DNA of 64,000 nt from Flectonema sp. DT1601 (Eukaryota; Euglenozoa; Diplonemea; Diplonemida; Diplonemidae): positions 186,001-250,000 of the forward strand of contig OZ025835.1 of assembly GCA_964019425.1 (NCBI GenBank), read 5' to 3'. This document shows, piece by piece, positions 51,273 through 62,504 of this stretch. Numbering within the stretch: the stretch's first letter is position 1; each line of letters starts with the position of its first letter. A program made the position numbers and the translations under genes. A model generated the notes under the pieces. That model ran no database searches and had not been told where the DNA came from. It saw only the letters and a program-made list of their open reading frames with translations.

Positions 51273-52094
51273 TCAAAGCGAGCAATCGAATTGGTAGCAC
51301 GGGTCGGTGACACACACTCTCCTCACATCCTGACAAGTGTGTCCAGCATCACAAGGCTTGTCTTGGCAAGTAATGTCTGACCACTTCTTGCACACAGCTC
51401 CCTCCCCATTCTCAGAGATCAGGCAGTCGGTCCCCGCAGCGCATCTCACCGAAGCGCAGTGATCCCTCACACAGGTTGGCACAGGGTCGCAAGGAGGAGC
51501 AAAGCAATTCACATCTTTCATGTAGCAAACCTCCAGATCTCCACACCCACCGCACGGATTCGTCGTAGGCTGCGATCTCGCCACGCACGTCTCAACCGGA
51601 TCGCAAGGTGTCGTCACACACTGCACCTGCTGCAACTGGCATTCCTCTCCCTCCCCACACTGCAACTCGCAAGGCCTGTCTACGCAAGTCGGCTGCTTGT
51701 CACACGGAGCCTGCACGCATTGAATTTCCTCAAGTGAACACTTCTGCTTCCACTCGCACTGGTGGTTCTCACACTTCGAGCAGTCGCAGTGGAGAAGCTC
51801 AGTCAAGACAGGTGTTACTTTGCACTGCTTACTCTTCTTACAGCTGAACACGTTACCCTGTCTCTGCTCACATCTGTTTGGTGTGTTTACTACGTACTCT
51901 AAGTTATGAGTGCAAGGATTGTAGTCAACTGAGAACACTACTTCTTCACCAGCAGTGCATCTCTGAGTCAACTTCTCCAGTTGGGTCACAACACCGTGTC
52001 CTGGTGGTGATAGCAGCTCACAACTGTTACCACATTGAGGGAAGCAGGCAGCTGAGAAGGCAACCAGAGTAGAGGCGGTAGCGGCGCGGAACAT
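51273..52094 (-). CDS. Secreted cysteine-rich repeat protein (block copy 2)
   Basis: Predicted 273 residues, almost identical to the 11161 gene. Differences that I can see are QRC for QGC, LEYV for LKYV and EEIQC for EEVQC. Signal peptide, Cys-repeat layout, acceptor and leader are the same. The two genes therefore seem to encode functionally equivalent proteins, consistent with dosage increase or recent conversion. Confidence 0.9.
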   Translation of the reverse strand: MFRAATASTLVAFSAACFPQCGNSCELLSPPGHGVVTQLEKLTQRCTAGEEVVFSVDYNPCTHNLEYVVNTPNRCEQRQGNVFSCKKSKQCKVTPVLTELLHCDCSKCENHQCEWKQKCSLEEIQCVQAPCDKQPTCVDRPCELQCGEGEECQLQQVQCVTTPCDPVETCVARSQPTTNPCGGCGDLEVCYMKDVNCFAPPCDPVPTCVRDHCASVRCAAGTDCLISENGEGAVCKKWSDITCQDKPCDAGHTCQDVRRVCVTDPCYQFDCSL

Positions 52095-52270
52095 TGTTAT
52101 TAAGTGGTCGAGCGGGGTTAAAGTTAACTGAGAAAGAAGAAACTAAAAAACACATCCACCACGCAGAAACCAATCAAGAAAGTCGATCCTCAATTTTAAC
52201 AACTGCAAACCACAACCAGAGAGGACAGAAGAAAAAAATAGAAAGAAAGAAATTTGCATTTCGACGGGTT

Positions 52271-53336
52271 ATCATCTTACGCAAAACAGAACTACGGCTA
52301 AACCCGGAAAGACAACGAAGTTTTTACAAGTTTTTTAGTATTCTATTTATTATGCGTCAACCCTCTCAACTTAACTGGCAATTCAATCGCTCAATAAGAA
52401 AAGTTTATTATGCAAACAGTGAAGCAGAAATGTGGGAGGTAATATTTTCATCAAAATACATACGAGGAAAAAAGATATTTAAGAAATAACAATTAAGACA
52501 ACAATTGATAAAATATAATTTAAGCATACTTGCTTGTTAATAAATTGTTCAGAATATCTGTTTTCATGATTATATTTTGTTGGTCAACAAATCACAATAA
52601 CACACCACAGCTGTGACAAAATATGAAACGCAGAGACGAAAAGTAAAATGATCTCAACTACAGAACGTTGCGTTATATATGAAATGAAATGAAATGAAAA
52701 AAAAGAGAAAAAAAAAAACCTAATGAAATATTTAAAAGGGTATTTTACCCATCAAATATTCAACCAGGTAATACATTGAAAGCAAAGATCATCTCGGAGC
52801 AGTAAAGAGATGTGACTTGTACTATTTTTTTTTTTTTTTTTTTTTTTCAAGCACAAAACTCGTTGTTTTGTACTTAAAAACCAGAACACTTTTTAATGCA
52901 TAAAAAAAAAAAAAATTATAAAATTGACATTTTTATTGTGTTCTTACACTAAAAGGAAAGCTAAAGGAGTGTTATTCGTTTGTTAGTAATGGTGGATTTT
53001 GTACATTTCCTGTTACCTGAAATAGTAACAGTTTAGGTGCCAAAGGCGTACAGATCCACTCAATAAAACAAAGAACGCAGACTTGATTCTCAAGTCCGTT
53101 TGTCTTGATTGCTTATTGTGTTATCACAACAACTGGTACGCTGCTGCATAGTGAGGTTTGACAAGAATTTAAATTTTTTTTTTTATTCTCTCACACGGCG
53201 ATAAGATATAATGATGTAAAAAAAAATACATTTTTTGGATAATAGAAAAACATTCATCGGTTTATCACTCTCTTCATCTTTATTGCGGAATAAAAAGAAC
53301 AAATAGCAAGCTAGGTAACAAGTTAATAAAATAAAG
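52271..53336. other. Gene-free spacer
   Basis: AT-rich. It has a (GAAAT)n run at about 52679-52697, T22 near 52827-52847 and a perfect hairpin GACTTGA-TTC-TCAAGTC near 53080. No gene is supported. Confidence 0.5.
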
Positions 53337-54131
53337 TTACTTGTCCTTCAGTTCAGCACCTACTTTTCCAGCATGGTAAGGGCATGTGCCAACTGATTTG
53401 TTGCCGTTTTTTCCTTCGAGGGTGTCAAGGAATTCGTTTGGTTTATAATAAACTTCCAGGTCGCAAACTCTTAAGTTCTCATCCAGAAGTAAAACACCAA
53501 AACCGAACATTTCAACGGTGGAGCCATCTCCCTGGTTCTCTCTGTACTTTCCATCGAAGTGCGCCCAGTGTCTCCATGAGTAGTGAACTCTTGGTGGAGC
53601 AGAAAATACTTCCAATACTTCCCAAGGGAATCCTCTTGGGAACGCCTCTCTGAAAGTTTCATGAGAGGACTCGAATGTTTCCTTTTCAGCGTCGTATTTG
53701 TCTTTTGGACACTGGTGGAGAAGAGCGTTGTAATTTCCCATTTCCGCAACAACTTTTCCTTCAAACCACTGACTTCCATTTACAGTGACTCTGTACTTCT
53801 CTTGATTCACTGATCCCCATTGCTCAAGATTCCTTTTGTGACTAGCTTCCATCTCCCAGGTCTTGACTGCATTCTCGACTATCTTTTCGAGAGAACCCTC
53901 TTTGTGGTCCATCGTCTTCCCTTCGAAATATCTCAAATTTGCGAGAGTGTAGTCAGGCTTTCCCATTCTCCATTCAATAGATGGATCATCAAGGTTACCT
54001 CTGCTAGGTTCGATCATGCCGGCTTCCTTCATCTCTCTCAGCTTCTTTGTTGCTGCTTCGAATTCCTCCTTCGAAACCCCACCCATTCCACCAGCCATGA
54101 AAGACTTAGCATCATCAACTGGACAGGTCAT
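53337..54131 (-). CDS. Pathogen-related (SnoaL/NTF2-like) protein
   Basis: Predicted 264 residues. It resembles the pathogen-related protein family first described in barley and also found in fungi and algae. Hallmarks are PDYTLANLRYFEGKT, SLEKIVENAVKTWEMEASHK, FPRGFPWEVLEVFSAPP, WRHWAHFDGKY and LEVYYKPNEFL. The fold is a cone-shaped alpha+beta barrel of the SnoaL/NTF2 type that holds small ligands. The biochemical role is unknown in all lineages. ATG 54131 follows TTTTTACTGTTCTATTTTATCAG by 26 nt. The in-frame ATG 21 codons upstream lies before the acceptor and is not used in this reading. The codon usage is moderately C-rich, suggesting good expression. No intron. Confidence 0.85.
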   Translation of the reverse strand: MTCPVDDAKSFMAGGMGGVSKEEFEAATKKLREMKEAGMIEPSRGNLDDPSIEWRMGKPDYTLANLRYFEGKTMDHKEGSLEKIVENAVKTWEMEASHKRNLEQWGSVNQEKYRVTVNGSQWFEGKVVAEMGNYNALLHQCPKDKYDAEKETFESSHETFREAFPRGFPWEVLEVFSAPPRVHYSWRHWAHFDGKYRENQGDGSTVEMFGFGVLLLDENLRVCDLEVYYKPNEFLDTLEGKNGNKSVGTCPYHAGKVGAELKDK

Positions 54132-55213
54132 TGTTTTTAGGATTAGATTTATAAAAACTGATAAAATAGAACAGTAAAAACAATAACAAGACAATCACCA
54201 GATAGTGAGACTCACTGTAGTTAATATCTTCCTCTATCTTATTAATAAGTAGGTTGTGTATCAGCAAGATCTGCTAAGACTACTTACAGAATACATCAAA
54301 GTATCCAGACTGGTCCTGATCATGCTCTAGGGGTAGCACTACAAGATTCAGTGGTGATACTTAGTACCATAATGAAATACGAAGGAAGTGTGTGACCTAA
54401 CCATGAGATCGGCATAGAAGCAAGTGAAGGAAGGAAAGGGTGTCTCTCGAAAACCTCGAAATACCAAACATAGTATCGCTATGCGACAACTATTACCAAG
54501 AACAAGATAAGAAGAACAAGTAACTCCAAACCTCTAAGGGGAAGCCCTGGTTCTCACGAAAGCTTCCCTTCGGATCATGTGAGAGTTTTCAAGTAAAGTA
54601 CATCACCGAAGTGAATGCACATTTTGCTTGAATCGTGAACGGCAATTATAAAATAATATTTCACTTAAAAAGACAACATAACATTGAATAACGAGAAAGT
54701 ACAGAGTCCAGAACCCAGCCACAAGTTGGCTTTGTGGTAATAGATAAAATATAGAAAAGATTAAGTAGTTATCTTCAGCCATAATTTCAGGAACGATAGA
54801 TCTGAAGACACATCTACAACTATTACCAAGAACAAGACAAGAAGAACAAGTAACTCCAAACCTCTAAGGGGAAGCCCTGGTTCTCACGAAAGCTTCCCTT
54901 CGGATCATGTGAGAGTTTTCAAGTAAAGTATATCATCAAAGTGAATGCACATTTTGCTTGAATCGTGAACGAAAACCATTACCAAGAACAAGATAAGAAG
55001 AACAAGTAACTCCAAACCTCTAAGGGGAAGCCCTGGTTCTCACGAAGCTTCCCTTCCAGTCGTGTGTTAAGAGTTTTCAAGTAATTTAGGGAATCATCCA
55101 ACAAGTAGTTGACTCCTCAAGGAAGATAGTTACTGATTAGTTTCAATTAAGAACCACAGCAGGTATGAGCAGGACATTAAAGAACAAGAAACAGGGTTTG
55201 TTAAAGTCAGAGC
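54132..55213. other. Spacer with 156-bp repeat units
   Basis: Apart from the repeat units described separately, it holds unique AT-rich sequence and no gene. Confidence 0.5.
54486..55085. repeat. Three copies of a 156-bp unit, two adjacent and one apart
   Basis: Units start at about 54486, 54816 and 54972 (landmark ATTACCAAGAACAAG at 54492, 54822 and 54978). Units 2 and 3 are adjacent (period 156). Unit 1 is separated from unit 2 by about 170 bp of unrelated sequence. Unit 3 is truncated near 55085. Each unit contains complementary arms, GGGGAAGC and GCTTCCC (16-nt loop), and TCTCAC with GTGAGA, so single-stranded forms would fold. Confidence 0.9.
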
Positions 55214-56653
55214 TTAAGCCACGTCTGGCGCTTCTTTCGAAGGTTCAGATTGTTGCTCGCAGTTATCATCAGTTAACTGACATAACCAATATGTGATTAC
55301 AATAATGATAATAATAAATACAACACAACCAATAACAACTCCAACAATCACTCCATCACTCAGGTCATTATCAGAATCAGAATTGTTTGGAGTCGTCGGG
55401 AGACTCTCCGAACTGACTTCGATTGTCTCTAACGTCCCTCCAATCTGACGAATGAAATCCCGAAGAGCAGCATCGAGATCTTCTGTGAATTCTTTCTTCG
55501 AAATGAGTGACATTCCTGAAATCCTTAAACCCCATCTCATGACTTCCTTCACACTCACAGCTCTCAGTAACGACTCTCCACCACAGCTGTAGCATTCTTC
55601 TGTTGAAGTGTAGTTTGATTCAATTTGTTGCATCGCACAGATATCGATGCACTCAGCGGTCTCATTTCCTCCCAAAGCTGTTTGAGTCCTCGCAGTGAGT
55701 AGAAGACTGTTTGATATTAAAGTGTTGAAGTTTATAGAAATGACGTAGATTAAAATAACTCTCTGTTGCTTAGAAGGAGGGCTGCTAGTCGCTGTGGCAG
55801 GAGGGCTAGTTGACGGAAGCCTGCTTGTAAGTGGAGAAGACGTAGGTGTCAGAGATCCGGGCGTCAAGCTGGGCTCAGCAGTTGACGGCCACGGCGCCGG
55901 TGTTTGCGTTAAAGGCATCCCAGTACTGTACCAAGTTGGGTATACGTTGTTACTTCCAAATATTTGCTCAACAGGTTCCTGAATTTGTCCAACCATCTCA
56001 TCCAGTCTATTAATATGATTGAGAGTAGTAAGAGCTTCAATAGTTAATCGATAAGTCTTCTTCTCTTCTGAAGGATTCTCTCGATTGATTTGAACCCAAC
56101 GAACACAATAATTGATTTCATCACAACAATGAAATATCTCAGCTTCAGGATCTGTGAAAGGAATCCTAACAGACGACAGCAAGTGATCTTCTTTACTAAT
56201 GATTTCCTTTAAAGAAGTATTCACTCTAACGTGTACCCAGATTGGAACTTCATTACTGAATGGACTGATCCCACTTCGCTCAATATTTTTAGCACCAAAT
56301 AAGTTTTCAAGTGATTTCATAAGTAAGTTACTGAGAGGTTCTAAGTCTGTGTGAGTTGTGTATCCAAAGTAGACAATAAAATACAATTCTGGACTTGGTG
56401 AATAATCACCTGTGATCATACCACAGTCATAACAATCAGTTAAGCCACCTGGTTTTGGGCAAACCCACTGACACCAAATTGTGTTATCAGTACCGAGTGC
56501 ATTGCTGACGATACTGCCAATGCCTGTTTCAGTGTTGACCGTCGATTCCATTAATCCTTGCAGTGGATGTGAAACAATCATTTGTGCGATAACTGCAGTC
56601 TTTCCAACAACTACATTTGGTATCAGTAAAAGAATGAGTATGGCAAATAACAT
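55214..56653 (-). CDS. Single-pass membrane protein with repeated Cys-rich ectodomain
   Basis: Predicted 479 residues. It has a signal peptide (LFAILILLLIPNVVVG). The first ectodomain half contains CQWVCPKPGGLTDCYDCG, then a Ser/Thr/Pro-rich mucin-like linker (about residues 250-300). A hydrophobic stretch follows (VILIYVISINFNTLISN), then a second Cys cluster built alike (ECIDICAMQQ...EECYSCGG), a final transmembrane helix (VIVGVVIGCVVFIIIIIVI) and a short acidic tail. The paired CxxxC...CxxCG clusters suggest a duplicated domain. The inner hydrophobic stretch could be a second membrane helix. I tested it as an intron and no GT-AG removal keeps the frame. Family unknown. Acceptor-like TTTTTTTTTTCCCTAAG lies 11 nt upstream. 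Confidence 0.8.
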   Translation of the reverse strand: MLFAILILLLIPNVVVGKTAVIAQMIVSHPLQGLMESTVNTETGIGSIVSNALGTDNTIWCQWVCPKPGGLTDCYDCGMITGDYSPSPELYFIVYFGYTTHTDLEPLSNLLMKSLENLFGAKNIERSGISPFSNEVPIWVHVRVNTSLKEIISKEDHLLSSVRIPFTDPEAEIFHCCDEINYCVRWVQINRENPSEEKKTYRLTIEALTTLNHINRLDEMVGQIQEPVEQIFGSNNVYPTWYSTGMPLTQTPAPWPSTAEPSLTPGSLTPTSSPLTSRLPSTSPPATATSSPPSKQQRVILIYVISINFNTLISNSLLLTARTQTALGGNETAECIDICAMQQIESNYTSTEECYSCGGESLLRAVSVKEVMRWGLRISGMSLISKKEFTEDLDAALRDFIRQIGGTLETIEVSSESLPTTPNNSDSDNDLSDGVIVGVVIGCVVFIIIIIVITYWLCQLTDDNCEQQSEPSKEAPDVA

Positions 56654-57197
56654 TTTTTTTGTTTTCTTAGGGAAAAAAAAAAACCTTTGTTTAAAAAGAA
56701 ATTATTATATCGCGCTACAAAGTAAAACAACAACTCGAAGAAGCAGTACAGGTAGGGCGAGCTCACAATCAAAAGAAAACTGTGGATGGGATGGGTTCCT
56801 TCTACTAAATCACACAAAAGGTACGAATACGTTATTTTTTTAACACAAAAAAAAAAAAAAAAAAAAAATCGCAAAATGAAAAAAAAAAGATTACACCACC
56901 ACCCACCAACAGAAATATATAATCCAGCAAACAAAAAAAACAGGGCAAAAAAAATGAAATAACAGGCTGACGCAGAGGGTTTCTATGTGAGAGCTCATTT
57001 AGTGAGTTCTTGAATTGAAACTTTTACATACAAATATCTAGTAGTAGCCTTCAGTAGCCCTTCTTGCGGTTCGAAGTCAACTTAATGTGGTGTCAACTAT
57101 CCCCTGATATCTACAAGGATAAGGTTAATGACAACAACAAAAAAATTTAGAAAAAAGAAAGATTTAAGAAAGAACGAAAAAGAAAAAAAAAAAAGAT
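56654..57197. other. Spacer
   Basis: A-rich runs (A22 near 56847-56868) and leader of the membrane-protein gene. No gene is seen. Confidence 0.4.
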
Positions 57198-60100
57198 CTA
57201 TGCAGTTGGCCAAGAGGTTGGATACTGTACCTTCGGAGACGTATTCGTACTTGGTAGAGAAATCTCATCTGGTCGTCTGGTATACGTTTTCATAAGAGCT
57301 TGTTGACGTCTTGTAAACTCAGCCTCATCAAGAATCGTACTATCCTTTCCACCAGTGACAGAAGTGTAATTATGAGAGGTGGTATCCACACTCTGCATTG
57401 AGGGATGCAAATTAATAGTTGAGCTTCCACTACCTGAAGCAAGCCTACTCTTTAACTGTGTCATGTGCATGTCAACTCCCTTTGTTGAAGCGAGTATGTC
57501 TTCGATCTGCTTTCGAGCTTCATTTATTTTTGAGTGAAGTCCGTGAGTTGCATCTTTGTCTTTTGAAGGGTCAACAAGAGCAGCTGATAACGCGCTGGTG
57601 TATCCGTCAATCGACATCTCAGAAAGTCTGTTTGTTGATAGTAGTCGAGTAGTGTTTAAATTATAATCTTTCTTCTCGTACTTTAATAAGTCTAACACGA
57701 ATGATTTGAAAACAATAATTACATACCGTGGAGCTGCTGACACAAGTTTCTCCCTCGATGATGCCGGAGCAGCAATGGCCGCAGGAGTAGTGTTGTTAAA
57801 GTCCTCCTGCCTCTGACGAAGAGGACTCGGTACTTGTGGAAGAGAAGATGAGGTGGTTGAGTTACTGATGTTTACATTGCTATTCTCATTTGCAGCTACT
57901 GCTGAAGACGAAGGAAGTATTCGTTTCGGGGATCCAGTCTGTTCCCGATAACGGGAGTCAGGATCCACTGTCCGTAGGATTCCTAAGTAAACCTGTTTTA
58001 GTGAGTTTTATTAATGAAGCGTTCATCAGACGATATTTATCAAACAAAGTTAACTAATAACACAACAGAATTCATACATCGTTAAGCAGCATTTCTTCAT
58101 CTCTAATTCGTAGTTGAGATCGCATTGCCTCTACTTGTTGAGAGTCTTGAAGGTCTCTGGCGCGGAGTTGTCTCTTTAGATCCGCTCGTTCAGCAGCGAT
58201 GGCGTTGCATTCTTCTTTGAGATTCTCGCGGAGTTGTTGCTCGTTGCTGAGACCGAATTGAAGTCCTCGAAGTTCAACTTCCATGGATTTCGCTCGTTCG
58301 TCAGCTGTCTCAGCCATTTTCATAATAATTGTTATGTTGTTTTGTGAATTCCTAATTTGCTCCGTCGCAGTTTCTAACACTTGCTGTGCGATTCGGTCCA
58401 CATCATCAGGTTGCCCAGTCATGTCTGCAGCCGTCGAGTCATCTAACGGAGGCAGTTGTTGCAGCTGTTCTACCAACCCGCTGTCGTCAAGTTCCAACCT
58501 CGCCCTCTGTTGCTGTAAATTCATTATATCTTCTTCAGAAGAATTCTGCATGGCTTGAGTAATATATTGTTGGTCTCGTTGTTTCTGAATCAGTTGTAAG
58601 AAAAGAGATTCACGATGACGAAGTCTGCCAAGAGCTGCTTGCAAAGCCTGTTTTATTGTAATAGAGAACTACTGGAAGGGCTACGTCTGAATGTTGTTTC
58701 GAATAAAAAGAAAAACAAAGTACCTTATTACGGCTGTGGATTGTATTAAACTTAGCTTCGTCACCCTGCACTGCAATCGATGCATTTTGTAGTTGTTGAG
58801 CAGGAAATTCTCGCAATGATATACGAGCTTGTTCCAATTGCTCTTGAGTCAGCTTCAATTCCACCTGAACAGCGGCCTTGTCGCGAGCGATAGCTCTCGT
58901 TGCTTCTTCTAAGGCCATTCGTTGGTTAGTTTTAAACTCGGCGAGCTGTCGTTCGAAAGAAGTTCGCTCATCGGACACTATCCTTGTGAGTTCACCCTGT
59001 TTGTGATTAGATTGTTTTTCATAGTTCCCCTCAGACCGTTACTAAATCATAAGCTAATAGAGTGTCTTGGGCAAGTAGGTGTCATCTGAGAGTACAAGAC
59101 AAGTCAGATGTGTTATAGACCTCCCTTTTGAGTGCGACAGTGAGCTCTTCTCAGGAACTGAATCAGAACAAAGAACAGGCAACAACTAGGCAGTCAGCTA
59201 CGTACACTAGTGTGAATGTCTTGGGCAAGTAGGTGTCATCTGAGAGTACAAGACAAGTCAGATGTGTTATAGACCTCCCTTTTGAGTGCGACAGTGAGCT
59301 CTTCTCAGGAACTGAATCAGAACAAAGAACAGGCAACAACTAGGCAGTCAGCTACGTACACTAGTGTGAATGTCTTGGGCAAGTAGGTGTCATCTGAGAG
59401 TACAAGACAAGTCAGATGTGTTATAGACCTCCCTTATTAAATAAAGTAAATAAGCCATACCTGCTTTTGATGAAGTTCTTTGATAACCGCAACAGCTTTT
59501 ACAATTCTTTGCTGTAGAACTCGTTGGTTAGATATCAATAGCCAGAAGTATTTTCCAGCACTGTCGACGTCTTTGTTCTGCAACATAGCGAGGAGTTGAG
59601 AAGCGATTGTTTCTGTTGGAGGGGCAGGTTTGAATGTACCTTCGGGAGTCAAGTGAGTAACGTTGCTTGAAGGGAGATGAATGGTGTCGCTAAGGTACTC
59701 TTCATAGCTGTCGATCTCTTGATCGTTAAGCGGCTGTCGTTCTTTGACTCTGTAGAATTCGATAGTTTTTTTTAACTTTCCAACCTGGTCTTGAAGTCTT
59801 GAGATTTCTTCACTTCTATCAAATTCTTGTTGCAACCCACCTTCTGTACCTTCCTTTCTATGTTTGAACAATTCCAAGCGAAGTTCCTCAGTATCAGCAA
59901 CGTACTCTGCATCCTTCCTGTCAGACTCTTGGACTAACTGTTTGACTTTTGCTGCTAATGCGAGTAACTCATTGACAAGACTAGCTGGATGAGCACCAAC
60001 ATTAACGTGACTAATTAGAGCATCACGAAGTCTAGAATCAGTTTCAACTGAGAGTGGTCTACCTAACAACAAAGCCTGAATAGGAGTAATTGATGAAGAA

Positions 60101-61185
60101 GGAGAGACGTTGCCATCGGATGCTCCAACAGATAGAAGTGACTGTTTTTAATTATTTTTACTAAAAAAAAAAAAAAAAAAAAAATAGCAACAACAACAAC
60201 AGTAATAATTCCTATAAATACCTGTAACAGTATCCTACAGTGCTCGTATGCCTCTCTACATCTTTGCTCTTCAGTAGTGGCTCTTTCATCATGTCTTTGA
60301 ACCTATAGTTATTAGTAGTGGTGTGTAATAGTGACAACAGGAAGTGGTCTTCTGGGAGTAAAATTCATACCAATTCACTCAAACTGTTATTGGTTTTTTC
60401 CATTGCCTGAAGTAGTGGTTCTTGAGTGGCCTTTTGTTGACGAAGTCGAAGAAGTTCCTCCTCAAGAGCTTCAGGAGACTCTTCGTGTCCTTGTCTTATT
60501 AAGTCTTCTTCATACTTCATTCGAGATGAAACCATCTTAAGTTCAGCAGTGAAGAGGGATTGTAAGTGAATTATTTCATTACGGTAACGGACCTGAGGTT
60601 GTTGTTTTATTTAATACGAATGATTTTAAAAAAACGAAGGGAGAAAAAAAAAAAAAACGATCACTAAAAAAAATAAAGAGGCACACCTCAGCTAGATTGG
60701 CTTGACCTCGCTGTTGTTCTGATAACATCTGTTTTTCATTTGCCATCACCGCGTGAACCTTCAGCAGAGCTTCGTCATTGGATTCTCGAGAGCATTTCTT
60801 TTCCTCCAATAAAAGTTGACATTGTCTCTGAAGAGATTCATTTTCATATTTTAATTTAGTGAGAAGTGATTCTCCTTTTACCTTTGACTTTGAGTCACGC
60901 CATAAAGCTTCGTTATCAGGGAGAATTAATTCACGTCCAGCAGGCATGCTAATACCCGCTCGCTGAAGGGTATATTCCAACTGCTTTACCTGTTCGGCTC
61001 GGGTTCGACTCTCGCGAGAATACATTTCCAATTCTTGCTTTTGTTTTAAATTTTCAATTCTCATTTTGTCGAATTCTGCTCGAGATATACTTGGGGCCAA
61101 TCCGTCCATGCCATGCTGCCCTGTTACACTTGTTGTACTACTTGGGACAACACCACTAGCTGTGGTTAGAGGCATTGTATTATTA

Positions 61186-61229
<44 letters not shown>

Positions 61230-62504
61230 CGAATGACTTGTTAAGCTATGAATTAAACTAGCTGGTTTAACAACTAAATTACCATGTGGAGGTGGAAATG
61301 AAACTAGTAAACCATCGGGTGGTTGAGCACCAATAACCTTTCCAACCACACCATTTAAAACAGGGCTGTCGGTTACTTCAACACTACACCCCGGAGGGAA
61401 TACATTTCTTCCTTCTTCTGCTACTACTAAGTTCTCAGGAATTACCATATAAACTCCAAGTGGTGGGGGGAATTCAACAACAACTCTTCCTGCATACTCA
61501 CCAGCAGCCATACCTGTCACTACTCCAATAGCGCCATCCAGCTCAGGTACATTCGTAGCTTTGACTGAAGTTCCAATAACAGGCGGTGGAGCAGGTGGGG
61601 AAATAAATATCAAATTTGACGGGCGGACAGACTGCTTCTCATGTTGTGGGAAGTCAACGTGTACCCAAGGTTCTCCGTTATTGAAATTATGCCCGATGAT
61701 AGTTCCTCGTTTACCATTGAGGTCTTTATTTGTGTTAAAGTTAACGCACTCAACGATAGAACCAATCTGAGGGATCTGATGTTGTTGCTGTTGCTGCTGC
61801 TGCTGCTGATGCTGAGGATGCTGTTGATGTTGTTGCAGTTGCTGTTGTTGCTGCTGAGGCGGTCTCTGAGGCTGCTGTATCTGCTGAAGCTGCTGAGGCA
61901 ACTGCTGTTGCTGCGGAGGTAGCTGCTGTTGCTGAGGAGGCAGCTGCTGTTGCTGCTGAAGCTGCTGAGGCAACTGCTGTTGCTGCTGAAGTTGCTGAGG
62001 CAGCTGCGGCAATTGACGTGGAGGCGGTTGCTTAGCTTGTGGTTGAGCCTTCTTTGGTTGCATTTGACCTCTTTTCACTGCATTTACAGAAAGTGGTGAT
62101 TCCAAGAATTTCACGAGCTCATCACAAATAGGATGTTCAAACTCATATTCGAACTCTGGTGATTGCGTTAAATTATAAAGAAAGAAAAGTAACACTAGCA
62201 GCCTATAGCAGGCATCGAAATCCTCATTCAAAATACCGTCGACATCAAGTGCTACGAGTGGTATTTGTAGGTCAATCATCACGTGTTTCATTGCTTCAAA
62301 ATTCCTTTGAATTTCTTCATCAGTTGTAGGACGTGGACTCCAGTGTACCTTTTGTAGATTCATTGCTGCTGGTAACACAATTGCGAATAATCGCACAAAT
62401 ACAACACCATCATGAAGTGTATCAAATCCTGTGCAGGGGATCTCACTCAACTTGGATGACCATTTCAGAAGGAAATCCCTCGTAACTGTTTCATTCCCGT
62501 TCAT
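57198..62504 (-). CDS. CH-domain, KOW/SH3-like repeat and coiled-coil protein
   Basis: Predicted 1446 residues in eight exons: 60687-62504, 60371-60592, 60222-60302, 59461-60141, 58724-58996, 58078-58647, 57727-57992 and 57198-57627. The frame stays intact across all seven introns. Donors are GTGTGC, GTATGA, GTATTT, GTATGG, GTACTT, GTATGA and GTATGT, and most introns end AAACAG. Residues 1-115 form a calponin-homology-like domain (RDFLLKWSSKLSEIP; FFLYNLTQSPE) of the Hook/EB1/CLAMP kind. A Gln/Pro-rich tract follows, then three similar 50-residue modules (DLNGKRGTIIGH; ELDGAIGVVTGM; VLNGVVGKVIGA) that look KOW or CAP-Gly/SH3-like, an Asn run, and long coiled coils to about residue 1300. A microtubule-associated or flagellar role is inferred. 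The start follows TTTCCTATCTAAAG. Confidence 0.85.
59064..59439. repeat. Intronic tandem repeat, 154-bp unit, 2.4 copies
   Basis: Units begin GTCTTGGGCAAGTAGGTGTC at 59064, 59218 and 59372. The period is exactly 154, and the copies appear identical over the compared bases. The last copy stops after about 67 bp. The whole array lies inside intron 4 (58997-59460, 464 nt) of the CH-domain gene. Without the array the intron would be about 90 nt, like the others. The unit ends with the palindrome ACACTAGTGT. Confidence 0.95.
61170..61226 (-). repeat. Asn-codon (TTA/TTG) microsatellite inside the CH-domain gene
   Basis: An almost pure trinucleotide run encoding about 17 consecutive Asn residues. 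A Gln-codon-rich tract (CTG-type) lies at about 61775-62030 in the same exon. Both are in frame and likely length-variable. Confidence 0.85.

Larger units (their letters stand above)
49385..52270 (-). repeat. GST + Cys-rich duplicated block, copy 2
   Basis: Shares 49850-52270 with copy 1 and 49385 onward with copy 3 (62603 onward), for example GCACATGTCAGTTAATTTCTG and TCCTCGTCAAGTTCGTTTATG. At 49590-49705 it carries a second, partial copy of the spacer found at 50845-50990 (GGACGTTAGTCGACTGGCAA), so this block descends from a longer tandem array of Cys-rich/GST units. Confidence 0.9.

Noticed and set aside
52094-52489. Plus-strand open frame of about 130 codons upstream of the Cys-rich gene
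   Set aside because: It partly covers the leader of the Cys-rich gene, has no recognisable features and would be the only plus-strand gene.
55690-55780. Unrecognised intron in the membrane-protein gene
   Set aside because: Candidate donors (GTTATT) and the AAACAG or GCGAG ends tried all shift the frame into an early stop.
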